Under the pieces are notes generated by a model. It worked only from the letters and a program-made list of their open reading frames with translations. It made no database searches and was not told the origin of the DNA. A stretch of 31,130 nt of DNA from Emmonsiellopsis sp. PD_33 (taxonomy: Eukaryota; Ascomycota; Eurotiomycetes; Onygenales; Ajellomycetaceae). Shown piece by piece: positions 12,201 to 22,108 of this stretch (its first letter is position 1; each line of letters starts with the position of its first letter). Position numbers and translations under genes: made by a program. Where the stretch lies: NCBI GenBank assembly GCA_032988165.1, contig JANTQF010000394.1, forward strand, positions 1-31,130. The letters run 5' to 3'.

Positions 12201-13789
12201 CTGGGCTTCAATTTCCCATTGATGCTGATCGTCATTGTCAATCTAGTTTCAAGCTGTATTCTTGGCCTTATTGTCGGCTGGAAGCTGGCTCTAGTTACCA
12301 TATTTGGTGGCCTACCTCCTCTGCTCCTATCTGGATATACTCGGATTCGACTTGAGATGAAATTCGACGCTCTGACTGGAGATCGTTTTGCCAAAAGCGC
12401 GGCATTGGCCAGTGAAGCTGTTTCGTCTATCAGGACGGTTGCGTCCCTGGCGCTTGAGAGCCACATTTTGGCCAGGTACAATGAACGTTTGAGCGGGATT
12501 GTGAAACACAATATCAGGAATGTTATATGGACAATGTTTTGGTACAGTCTGGCGCAATCGATCGAGTTACTTGTGATGTGTCTTGGGTTTTGGTACGTTT
12601 TATTCTCGTAGCCACTCTCCCCTACCTTGTCTTTTCTTCTGGCCTTTCTGACATCTGAGACTTAGGTATGGTGGTCGACTTGTATCTTTCGGAGAATACT
12701 CCATGAATCAATTTTTCATTGTCTTTGTTGGAGTCATATTCAGTGGGCAAGCAGCGGGTCAATTCTTCTCTTATACATCAAGTAAGTCTTATGTCCCATG
12801 TTAGTGCCCTTTTTATGCCTTCGGCATGCAGCTTACTCTCTTTTTCTAAGGTATGACAAATGCCCGCATCGCAGCCAATTACATCTTTTGGCTCCGGGGC
12901 CTCAAGCCTCACATCCAACCCCATGACAATACATCTGACGAGGATCCGGGAAAGCGGCCAGATGGCGATGGCCTTGTTGAGCTGGAAAATGTCGAGTTCT
13001 GCTATCCTCAGCGTCCTGATACTCGTGTCCTCCGCGGAGTAAACGTGACTGTAAGCCTTTTTTGCAACGTTTTTCTCTCATAACCCCAAAAAGTAGCTAA
13101 CAAACGATATCCAGATCGAACCAGGCAGCTTCACCGCCTTCGTCGGCGCATCCGGCTGTGGAAAATCAACCATAATCTCCCTCCTCGAACGCTTCTACGA
13201 CCCGACCACCGGCCGCATAAAATTCGACCAAAGGGACATCTCCCAACTGTGCCCCCGCCAATACCGGCGCGGCGTCGCCCTCGTCCTCCAAGAACCGACT
13301 CTCTACCAAGGCACCATCCGCGAAAACATCGCCATGGGCCTCGAAACCGACGCCACCCAGGAACAAATCGAAGAAGCAACCCGCCAAGCAAACGCCTTCA
13401 CCTTCATCTCCTCGCTGCCCGACGGCTTCAACACGCTCTGCGGCGCGCGCGGCACGCAGCTATCCGGCGGCCAGAGACAGCGAATAGCAATTGCGCGTGC
13501 GCTGATCCGGACGCCCAAGTTGCTGCTGCTGGACGAGGCGACGTCGGCGCTTGATACGGATTCGGAGAAGATTGTGCAGGAGGCGCTGGAGAAGGCGTCG
13601 TCGGGCCGGACGACGGTGGCTGTTGCGCATCGGTTGTCGACGATTAAGGATGCGAGTGCTATCTTTGTGTTTGGGAGGGGGCGGGTGGTGGAGGCGGGCA
13701 CGCATGTGCAGTTGTTGGCGAGGAAGGGGGTTTATTATGAGATGTGCTTGGCGCAGTCTTTGGATCAGAAGCCGGATGTTGAGGGGTAG
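9224..13789 (+). CDS. Full-size ABCB/MDR-type ABC multidrug transporter
   Basis: Twelve exons: 9224-9328, 9392-9579, 9634-9688, 9766-10367, 10439-10865, 10935-11090, 11158-11770, 11823-11998, 12063-12592, 12666-12781, 12851-13050 and 13115-13789. They total 3843 nt and give 1280 residues, the usual length for a P-glycoprotein-like exporter (TMD1-NBD1-TMD2-NBD2) in the plasma membrane. NBD1 has Walker A GPSGCGKST (411-419), Q-loop QQEP, signature LSGGQ (524-528), Walker B LLLDE with E549 and H-loop H580. NBD2 has GASGCGKST (1067-1075), VLQEP, LSGGQ (1172-1176), E1197 and H1228. Both ATP sites therefore look catalytically complete. The linker after NBD1 is acidic. The ATG was chosen because it opens a Ser-rich cytosolic N-terminus leading into the conserved FSYAD start of TMD1. 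Intron 4 contains a 12-base C run (10376-10387). The substrate cannot be told from sequence; the divergent Zn2Cys6 gene suggests inducible efflux. Confidence 0.95.
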
Positions 13790-14528
13790 GAGGGGGGGTT
13801 GTTTGGTGGGATTATGAGGTAAGGGGTGTTTTGTTTTGTTTTCCATCTCTCCGCTTAATTTTGAACGCGGCTCTTTTTTTTTGCTGGCATGGTTACTATA
13901 TCCGTCCATATAGATGAGGCCCTCATCAGATTTCCTTTGAGCTGGGATTTTCTTACCGCATTTATTACCATTTGTATTTATATATCATTTCTAGTATAGC
14001 AAAGCAATTAATAAATACTAGTAGTGCAGATTAATGCAAACCTGAACAGAACAGGGCCACCATATGATTATTATGCACCCACTGCGCCTCCTCGCCATGT
14101 CCTGTACGGATCGCTTACATAAGTCCAGCCCCTGACGTCCAACTATGCTTAAATCGTTCAGCCTCACAGGTGGAGCCGGAGTGGGGCGCGTGGGCTCTCC
14201 GCGCCTGTGATTGGTGGCTGGCCAGACTGCGGCCCAGATTCGAAATAGGGGCGCATTGACCTGAGCAAGAGCCATGATCTACCTCGTATTCGATGGGTCC
14301 TGGACTCCCGGTTGGGATAATCGCTTTAGCTCGCGAACAAAACATGTGAGGCTCAAAGCTGGAAAGCCTGAAAGATTAGTTAGTTAAATTTTTTTTGGCT
14401 GGGATATATAACCCACACCAACCCCCTCTCTCCGACAAAATAACTAAGATACACCACCTCCTCCCCACCTCAACAGCAATCCACCCATCCCTATCAACAC
14501 CCACAAAAAAAAAGCAAAAAAAAGAATA
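13790..14528. other. Intergenic: ABC transporter 3' flank and next promoter
   Basis: The stretch holds the 3' UTR of the transporter and the upstream region of the next gene. Its last 120 bp include a TATA-like element and a C/A-rich leader. Nothing else is recognisable. Confidence 0.6.
14404..14410 (+). promoter_or_regulatory. TATA-like element TATATAA
   Basis: It lies about 120 bp upstream of the ATG at 14529 and is followed by a pyrimidine-rich leader, as in many fungal core promoters. Confidence 0.4.
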
Positions 14529-15361
14529 ATGGTACAAGAATACCACCCCGTCCCCAACCAGGGCGAGACCGGGGCCAAAACCACGCTGGAGAAGGGAAAC
14601 GCGAACAAAGTGGACACATACTACGGGAACATCGCCACTGTCGGCATCATAGTGGTCCTATTGGCCATTGTCTTGATGGCTATTTCTGCCGCCCTCATCG
14701 CCAGGGACCTCTCCGAGCTGCGTGAGATTGCCGCCGCGTTGAATTTGGGCGTGGTATGTTCGATCAAATCAAATCCTCCTAGAAAGAAAGAAAAGCAAAG
14801 AGACCTGGAAGGAAGTGACGAGGGTATCATGATAGACTAGGTTGAGGAGAACAAGCTGACATTTTCCCTTTTCTCGCGCGTCGCGCGCGCGGGAAAATAA
14901 TAATAAAAAAAGAGCATATTTCACATCTTCTTCTACATCGCCCTCTGGACGCCGCTATACAAGCCAAAAGCACGAAATAACCCCACCCCTCGCGCCGCGT
15001 TCGTCAATGTCCTTGTCTTTTCCGTGCTGATTTGGATACCCGCTTCTGTGCTCATGTTTCTCGTTTATGGAGATGATGATGACTCGTCCGGCGGTTACAA
15101 AAAATTGATTAAGCGGAAAGGCGGCGGCGGTGGCAAGTTCGGGAAGGGTCCTAAATTCAGCGAGGCGATAGAGTCTGGGGGGATTTTTATTGGGTGTGGG
15201 GTTTTGGGGGCTGTTGGTTTGTATGTTTTTTTTTTTCCTTCGTTTTTTTGGAGGTTATGATGAAGTTCTCATCCATGCCCCCTTATCCCCCCCTTGTCAT
15301 TTGAGAGTACAGTGGGATGAGCGCTTTGGAGTTCCTCAAACGTCGGGGAATTTGTTGCTAA
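14529..15361 (+). CDS. Small four-segment membrane protein with Gly/Lys-rich loop, function unknown
   Basis: The preferred model has exons 14529-14753, 14913-15220 and 15313-15361, giving 193 residues. Donors are GTATGT at both introns; acceptors are AAAG and TACAG. Hydrophobic segments are at about 35-58 (cytosolic N-terminus before it), 77-90, 103-123 and 166-182. Between the third and fourth lies an acidic DDDD patch followed by a basic Gly-rich loop (KRKGGGGGKFGKGPK). The C-terminus ends in a Cys-Cys pair. I recognise no family. Weak points: the first intron (159 nt) is joined to an AG after a poly-A run; using the CTAG at 14837-14840 instead gives a frame that stops at once. Without the last splice the frame would read to 15260 with a phenylalanine-rich end. 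It may be a stress or surface membrane protein, but no function is claimed. Confidence 0.6.
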
Positions 15362-15887
15362 TCATATATCTATCTTCAATAGTCTCCTGTCCCTTTGGCA
15401 ACTATGGGCGGTCTACAGACTTCATAGTGAGCAATTCGACCCGGTGGATATCGAGACATCGGCTTGCCTGCGTGGACGAACTGCGCGGCCGAAGTAGATA
15501 AGAGAGGGGAAAATAGGCGACATTAGTCTAGTCTTGTGGTCACTGTTTGTTGGACATTTTTGTGTTTTTTGGAATTATATATACCCTTGTTGTTTTTGTT
15601 TTATTTGTCAAGCGTGCTAGGTCATGCGAAGTGTTTTGATTCTATAGAGCGTGGGAAAGGCTCTGGGTTGGGAAGAAAGGGGGTTTTATGATTTATGGCT
15701 GGGGTATTGATATGATATGCTAATATGGAGATAATATACCGAAAAGGGGGCAATTGGCACATTGGATAAATTATATCCCAGATGGATACTATCGCGTATG
15801 GTTCTAGTACAAAGTGATCGCGTCTCGTTTCTGCGCGCTGTAAAAATCCGTACCTATATAACAGACAAATGTGAAAGGGGTCCCATC
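15362..15887. other. Intergenic region between convergent genes
   Basis: This is the 3' flank of two convergent genes, AT-rich with T-rich runs near 15541-15610 that suit polyadenylation. I see no gene. Confidence 0.6.
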
Positions 15888-17255
15888 TCAATTAAACCGA
15901 TTACTCGGAACCGGCGACCCAGCAAACATAATACCCCGTTTGCCCGACACGCACGGTGCACCCGGCGTCGAACTATGGGGACACAAGGCAGTAACCCGCG
16001 CGAACTCTAGCAATTTATCCGTATCCCCAATAAAGTAAGATCCGACACCCTCAACATGCGCTTCTAGAATCCGCTGCACAAGAACATCGGGATGGACAGT
16101 CGCCGGGTCATCGGCCTCGGTCTGGTCCGCCACCTTGCCGTCCTTTACTGAAGGTGGGGATCTATGCCATGGCGAGTAATTGAATTGGGAAAGATAGGAT
16201 ACAACGTCAGGAGCAACTGTGTGCGTTCTCGTCCACTTGAGCGCATGCGTCCATAAGATTTGACCAGCAGGCCTCTCTTGCATGGTATCATAGGTCGTGT
16301 AATCAATATCCTCGCTATCATAAATGGCAATGATCCCGGGTTCCCTGCTGCCATTTTCCGGCCAGGCGACAAGCTCGCAGCCCAGCGTTTCTGCCAGCGC
16401 TTTGGCGAGCAGTGCGCTTTTGTGTTCCTGTACACAAAAAACTCGCGGCGGTGTAATATTTGCCTGGTCTAGAACTAACTTGAGCCGTCGGATGCTCTCC
16501 AAGCACACTGATTCATTGTCGTAGATAAAACAAAAGCGTCCGTGCATTGGGTCGTCGAATCCTGCGACTGCTAGGCTCAGCAGCAAGCCTCCGCTCAGCA
16601 CATAGTGCCACCCGCGCAGGTCGTGTTGATCTAGAGTTGTTACCCCTTCCACTGAGGATGCTCTTTCTAGCATTGCCTCCATACGTCGCGGGAGGACTTC
16701 GTAGGTCTCATCTTCTCCACATAGTTGCCGAAGCACAGGCAACAACTCCCGCACTCTATCCAATTTCCCAACCATGATCGAGTTCAATGCCAGCAGGTAA
16801 CAGCAGACAAAATCGGTTTTGATCAGTTCCGTGCTGGCCTCTAGCACCCGGCAGGCGTCTTGGTGCCGCATCTCCTTCTCCAGCGCGATTGCGAGGGTAC
16901 TTGTGACGGGTTCCTCGTCGGGTGCTAGAGCTTGGGCTCTTGCCAGCACTGTTGCTGCCATGCTTTGAAGTTGGCATTTGATCATCTCGTTCCCCAGCTC
17001 GTAAAGCGAGTCGACATTATCGGGTTGCGCCGCGGCGTCATGGACTAGTTCGGCAATATTTGAATCTCCGCCGAGTTGCTGTGAAATAGGGGCAAAAGCA
17101 TCCAGCGCCTCGACGAATACTCCCGTTTCGCTAACACCCGTCCCCGGATATTGCAGTACCCGTTTGACAGCTTTGAATGCGCCCTCGGTATTTCCTTCCT
17201 TAAACAGTTCCTTTGCTTGTTTCAGTTGTTCGGACGCGTCGTTGATTTCCGCCAT
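15888..17255 (-). CDS. Intronless TPR-type helical-repeat protein, function unknown
   Basis: A single uninterrupted exon encodes 455 residues. The ATG at 17255 is used; the frame is open eleven codons further but only from a TTG. The N-terminal half (about 8-205) is built of paired amphipathic helices of TPR type, such as AKELFKEGNTEGAFKAVKRV, and later a cysteine-containing helix around a VCCYLLALN motif. The C-terminal half (about 215-400) has a mixed alpha/beta pattern with GWHYVLSGGLLL, GRFCFIYDNE and a TPPRVFCVQ...LAWPE-like beta-alpha unit. It is probably a soluble, cytosolic scaffold or nucleotide/sugar-handling protein, but no catalytic motif is clear. The layout recalls bacterial TPR proteins with a similar C-terminal half; that is from memory and is not a database result. 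It is the longest intron-free gene apart from nop4 in an intron-rich neighbourhood. Confidence 0.85.
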   Translation of the reverse strand: MAEINDASEQLKQAKELFKEGNTEGAFKAVKRVLQYPGTGVSETGVFVEALDAFAPISQQLGGDSNIAELVHDAAAQPDNVDSLYELGNEMIKCQLQSMAATVLARAQALAPDEEPVTSTLAIALEKEMRHQDACRVLEASTELIKTDFVCCYLLALNSIMVGKLDRVRELLPVLRQLCGEDETYEVLPRRMEAMLERASSVEGVTTLDQHDLRGWHYVLSGGLLLSLAVAGFDDPMHGRFCFIYDNESVCLESIRRLKLVLDQANITPPRVFCVQEHKSALLAKALAETLGCELVAWPENGSREPGIIAIYDSEDIDYTTYDTMQERPAGQILWTHALKWTRTHTVAPDVVSYLSQFNYSPWHRSPPSVKDGKVADQTEADDPATVHPDVLVQRILEAHVEGVGSYFIGDTDKLLEFARVTALCPHSSTPGAPCVSGKRGIMFAGSPVPSNRFN

Positions 17256-17410
17256 AGTTGGTTTGGGATTTTGGGGTGGGGTATACAACGAGGGAGGAAA
17301 AGGGTGTATTTTGAATTAAGAGATTGGCGGAAGGTGACTCAATGCCAACATTCTTGCTCACTAGCCAATTTTGAGGTTTCAAGACGTCTTGGGACAGGAC
17401 CATCTGCTCT

Positions 17411-17417
17411 CTTTATA
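17411..17417 (-). promoter_or_regulatory. TATA-like element of the TPR gene
   Basis: TATAAAG on the minus strand, about 155 bp upstream of the ATG at 17255. Confidence 0.35.
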
Positions 17418-17544
17418 AAGCCCCGGACTCAGGTGTTTCCTGACATTCTTTAACGTGTGGTTTCCTTCTATTCGTCGGTCCTCGTCAAGGCAACAGACAT
17501 AGTGCGAATGAGTGATACCGTTATTTGACTTGGGGAGGAGAAGG

Positions 17545-17717
17545 GAGACTGCGTTGAGATAGGCGGCGAGCCCGTGCGGCTGCGGGAAATTCCTGTGAGG
17601 CTGAGAATATACGAGGTTCTGAGTTCGGGGACGACAAAAGAGACTGCCCCACGCCAGGCGGCGACCCGATGTGGCCGTGGGGAGTCCCTGTGAGGCTAAG
17701 AATTTGTACCGGGGTCT
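17545..17717. repeat. Two degenerate direct repeat copies, about 75 bp each
   Basis: Copies begin with GAGACTGC at 17545 and 17640. They share AGGCGGCGA, a diverged middle and the block CCTGTGAGGCT-AGAAT. They are separated by 95 bp start to start. The differences include several C/T and G/A changes. The origin is unknown: a local duplication or the relic of a mobile element. Confidence 0.6.
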
Positions 17718-18623
17718 GCGTGATTGTCGCAGATCTTCCCGTATTTGCGGGGTTCAGAAATCGGCCACTGTCAGAACGAATTTTGAACATTTTGAGGGTG
17801 CGAGCTGATGGCAATCAATTTGGCGATTGAGCACGGAAAGCAAGCGTCATACTGATCGAGCTAAGCTTCTTGTAATCGATGATTTGGACGCATAGTATTC
17901 TCGTTTTAGCCACACCAACGAGTCGGGGACTGCGTTGGTATTGGACAGTATCAATTTTGTACGGTGCAAACTGATGTTCGAGTACCCGATGAAAAAGCAT
18001 TGATAGTAATATGTCACATAAAGCCAAATGGTACATCTGGGATAAATGCAATTGTTCGTTAAGAGCATGTTATAGTTCTCTGACCGTGGGTCCGTACATA
18101 GCAACTCCTGAACGAAGACAAAAAACCACACCAAAGACTAATAGGCTGTACAACCGTTCAATTTCTGGGGAAAAAGGGCCAAAAAATAAAAAGAAGCAAA
18201 ACTCCAATCACCCAAACCGAACTAATCCAAAATGCGTAGACTGTATGGTTGTGAAATGGGGGTATATGCCATGTAATGTAGAACGTAACTCCGCTGTCCA
18301 AATTTGACAAGTTGCCAAAGAAACCAAAATCGTCAACTGTGGTGTGATAGAGAGAACGATAACTTATGTTGGGAAAATCAAAGAAGAGGTGAAAGGGCTG
18401 CTCAGGTAGTAAATAGAATAAATAAAAAATGGGGAAGGTTAGGGCTGTCGTAAACCGAAACAAGTTATTCGCTCCTCATAAGGGGTTACATTGTTGATTT
18501 GCCGTAGACTTCCTCGTGGGCCCTCAAACAACCAAATTAAGACTGCAGGTTTCGTCGTCACGTAAGGTCGTTCAGTGCTTTGTTGTAAATTGGGGATTCC
18601 ATGCAATCGCTGTCAAACCCAAG

Positions 18624-21032
18624 CTAGTGCTGAAATACTTGAAGATCGTCGGTTTCAGCAAAGAAGGGTTTAGCATCCTTTGTCGTTGGGAATCCTAAAC
18701 CAGGCTGCAGGGCACCGGAGTATTTTAAAGGCTCTAAGGCGTAAACCGGGCTTTCGGTTTTCAAAGGGATAGAAAAGGTAGGAGGGCCAGTATATAGCGT
18801 TCCCAGTATATCCTTTCGCATTTCGTCTTCATCCCACAGTAAGCCGCGGTAGGTTTTGCGGGCAAGCATCTCTGGTTCCGTTATTCGATCGCTTCCAATT
18901 CCACATTCCTGCTGGGTCGTGATGAATCCAAGTAGTGTGTCCCGTAGATAGTCCCAGAGTGTGCCTCGACGCGTCCACTCTAGCCGCTTCGCCACTCTTA
19001 CCATTCGTGACACAAACCAGCTCCTTTCTCCTTGATCTGGAGGCTCAGTGGATATATAGCCGCCGTTCCCCATAAAGATCCAAAGTAGTGACGAAATGCT
19101 TGGATTAGAATGTGGGTTAATTTTCCTGAGCTCTGACGAGAGCCAGTGAAGGTATGAGGTAAAGTTTCGAGATGTCAAATAGAAGTCGTACAAAGCGACG
19201 TTGAGGTAGAATAGGCAAGCCATGCAAGCGTACTCGTCAATGAATCTAATGTCACGGATCCCATGATTGTAATCGGGGAGAGTGGTGAGGATAGAATAGA
19301 GAGGTGTAGATGGGTCGAAAAGGTGGTGGCTCTGCTCCCTACGTGAGGTCTCATGAGCAGTCGGCCACAGAGGGAGTGGACGAGCAATAAGTGATTGTTG
19401 TAATGCTTCGAGGGAGCGGAAAAACGTGAGGAAGTCTTCGCATGCTTGTAGGATATCGGATGTTTCATGTGTGTTTGTATCCGTTGTCGTAAGACAGAGC
19501 TCAGGGGACATGAATGGGAGCGTCGACGGTACAGTATCTGGTACCTCCCCACTCCATGGCATGCTGGCTCCCATGATTGCCCTCGGAGCGCAGCTCAAAT
19601 CAACCCTACAGATATTTGGTTAGTGACTAGGCAGCTAGAAGGGGACGAGATACAGCTCTTCACATACCAGTATAATACGTTTTCTAAAAATGGACTGGTG
19701 GCCCGCATAGCCCTCATGCCACCCCGTCGCCTGACCAACTGCTGGATACCTTGGATGTGCATGCGTTCAATGGTCGGATCTTTCGACCATTTCTAGAACT
19801 TGTTAGCGATGAGCACGGTATGGAAAGGTGGCGAAACCCAATATTACCTCAATCACAGCCATTGTTGCAGCTGCATATATCGTCCCGTCACATTCGTCGC
19901 CCACGTCACTCTGTAAGCGTTCGTTTAACAATCGCAACGCTCTCATTTTGTGAGTAAGCGATTGTACCGATTCATGTTGACCTTCGACGCCAGCCAAATG
20001 TTTCGAGGCAATGGCAAGCATTGCCTGAAATGGAACCGGGTCTTGTAAGGCTAGGGTGCAAAATATGCCCCTTATTGGGTTGTTTTGCTGTGCATCGCCC
20101 ATTTTATACATCATCATGGGATAAGTCGTGACAACTTAGATCAGTGTAAGCATGTAGCCAGGAATTAAGATAAGGGGCATAGAACAGCTAGGGGATGGGG
20201 AGGAGTCCAAAACAACACAGATGTAAACCTATTATAGGGACAAACCCAACGCCAAAAATATAGGAGAGAATGACTTACAGTGATGTATCAGACTCTGGTC
20301 ACTCTTATTTAACGCTAGAGGGTAGCTGTTAAATGGGTCTACGCTTCCTGAGCCAGGCGTAACTTTGGGATCCGAAGTCCCAAACTCTCGGAGGATATCT
20401 AACATAACTTCATCCTCGTTGTCGGGCGGGTCGTCACGACCAGAACTACTATCTGGTTGACTGGAGACACCGCGTTTACTCGACGAGACGCTGCGAGTCC
20501 TCGTCCGATTTTGGGTATTTTCTCTCTCGTCCAGTTCTTCGACTCTGGGCGAAGGTGACAGGGCAGCAGCTCCACCAGCGGGACCACCAGCGTTGCTCCA
20601 ACCACTAACCTGTACACGAGTGGATTCGAGCCTTGCGATGCCATCTAAGCGTCGCTGGCGCATATACTGTCGCATAGCATGGCGCCGAACCTGCTTTCGG
20701 GACTCGGAATCTGTCACTAGGACAAATTCGAAGGTTTTAGAGCCTCCTGGGGCTTCGTTTCCGGGTGACGTAGCCACGACATTCGCTGCGGGCGGGGGCT
20801 GGGTTGCTGAAGTCCTTGTCTGGGGCATACCAGGGTTACTCCTGTTCTCACCTACCGTATCGGCGTTGGACGGCCTCCCCTTGCCAGTCCCCGAGACAAG
20901 AGCCTTGCGCATGATGCCATCTTGCAGGGTGTCTGATGTCAGCAAACCACGTTCGCGCCCGTTGGGTGGTGTATGGGTAATAGCATGTGGAATGACAAGA
21001 GGGCGGCATGCTGCAGGAGGTGATAACGGCAT
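18624..21032 (-). CDS. Fungal transcription-factor-like protein ('tachykinin family' / Fungal_trans_2 type)
   Basis: Exons 21032-20279, 20134-19848, 19792-19668 and 19605-18624 total 2148 nt and give 715 residues from the ATG at 21032. The diagnostic part is FEFVLVTDSESRKQVRRHAM at about 101-120 with the following MRQRRLDGIARLES, then DPFNSYPLALNKSDQSLIHH and FVTTYPMMMY across an exon junction. This order (basic RxHAMR block, DPF-SYP, then ALQDPVPFQAMLAIASKHLAG and a long helical C-terminal region) fits fungal proteins annotated as 'tachykinin family', which carry a Fungal_trans_2-like domain and no zinc cluster. It is probably nuclear and regulatory. The 5' end is unsettled. ATGs at 20912 and 20828 are alternatives, and a good intron (donor 21059, acceptor 20933, CTGAC branch) would instead join an upstream exon open to about 21383. 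Confidence 0.7.
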
Positions 21033-21060
21033 TCATTCAACGAAGGACGCAGCACTTACC

Positions 21061-22108
21061 ACCAAACCAGGACACATCAATGGCTGGGACGAGGTCAGGA
21101 TATGCGGTCGGGGTTGGGGTGTTCAGCCAGTATGAAGCTTGAGATCGATTTCCCAACTGGGACAAAGGTGGAGAAATCCCCGGATTTCGCCCCGGAGACG
21201 CTAGCCCCGGATTGGCCTGTCTTGCCGCTGCTTTACACCGCAGATGGACTGGCAGCTGGAGGACAGAGCGGGCATTGGCGGCCAGCGGGTCTTTCTTGGG
21301 CAGTGCATTCAGGGCGGCAAGATTAACTTCCGAACAGGGAATCTTCCAAGGCTCCGGCCTGGAACGATCACGTGGAACTAGTTATCAATTCTGTCAATCT
21401 ACTCCGTATGTAAAAGCCGAGATGTTTCAAGACTACTAGGTAATATGAGTATGTTTAGGAGAGATCCAAGGGCTTATCCACGGTCAAAACAAGCGGCGGG
21501 GGAAATTATAAATGCGTAAATCGGATTGGGATCAGCTGTGGTACAACACATGCAGGTCCCGGACGAACACAGTGCAGCGGGACGCCCAATAATAGCAGCA
21601 ACTCGAGATCCATATGGAAATACAACCACCCAGCTAGACTCGAAAGAGAGGGAATCATATCATGCATGCTTTTTCGGCATAGATTCTTAAACTATGGTTG
21701 TTCGGATATGTTTTCTTGCCCATTTGCCATGCCTTGCCTCGCCCCTCCTTACCCCGCCTGTTCACCCTTCCACCTAACGGCACTGCCTGCATGACCTTCC
21801 CCTGCACGACATTCGTTCAACGCCAAATCCGTAATGCCGCAAGCAGTATCTTCCCGCACCCCATGCCCATGGCAGCGCTACCTACTCTATCAATGGCGCC
21901 GGTGGATAGGTCCCCTAATACATGTTTTGTTGGGCTGATAACGAAATATGACCGTCATGTTGATAACGATGTCATCAGAATCGTTAAAACATCAGGCTGC
22001 AGGCATTTATCTCGAATGGCGTGACAGGTCTTCTCGGGGCGTAGCGAATTCTGAGTAAAGGGCTGTTGTTTTGCAATGGCGTCGCTCGCACATTCGTAAC
22101 ATCCAATC
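21061..22108. other. Upstream region of the transcription-factor-like gene and rad10 3' flank
   Basis: From 21383 down to 21060 one minus frame has no stop and ends at a consensus GTAAGT donor in phase with the next exon, so part of this may be 5' coding sequence. From 21400 to 22108 I see no gene. A TACTCCGTA motif is at about 21410-21418. Confidence 0.45.

Larger units (their letters stand above)
17256..18623. other. Intergenic: TPR gene promoter and repeat-bearing spacer
   Basis: The region contains the TPR gene promoter (TATA-like element at 17411-17417), a degenerate 95-bp-spaced direct repeat (17545-17717) and an AT-rich stretch to 18623. Several short frames on both strands lack domains or conserved starts. 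No gene is called. Confidence 0.55.

Noticed and set aside
9224..13789. ABC transporter considered as a pseudogene because no single frame covers it
   Set aside because: All twelve exons join in frame at consensus sites and every ATPase motif is intact.
5615..15361. Secondary-metabolite gene cluster around the regulator and exporter
   Set aside because: No core or tailoring enzyme gene is present in the surrounding sequence.
17521..17814. 97-codon minus-strand frame
   Set aside because: It runs through the two degenerate repeat copies and reads as repeat sequence, without a domain.
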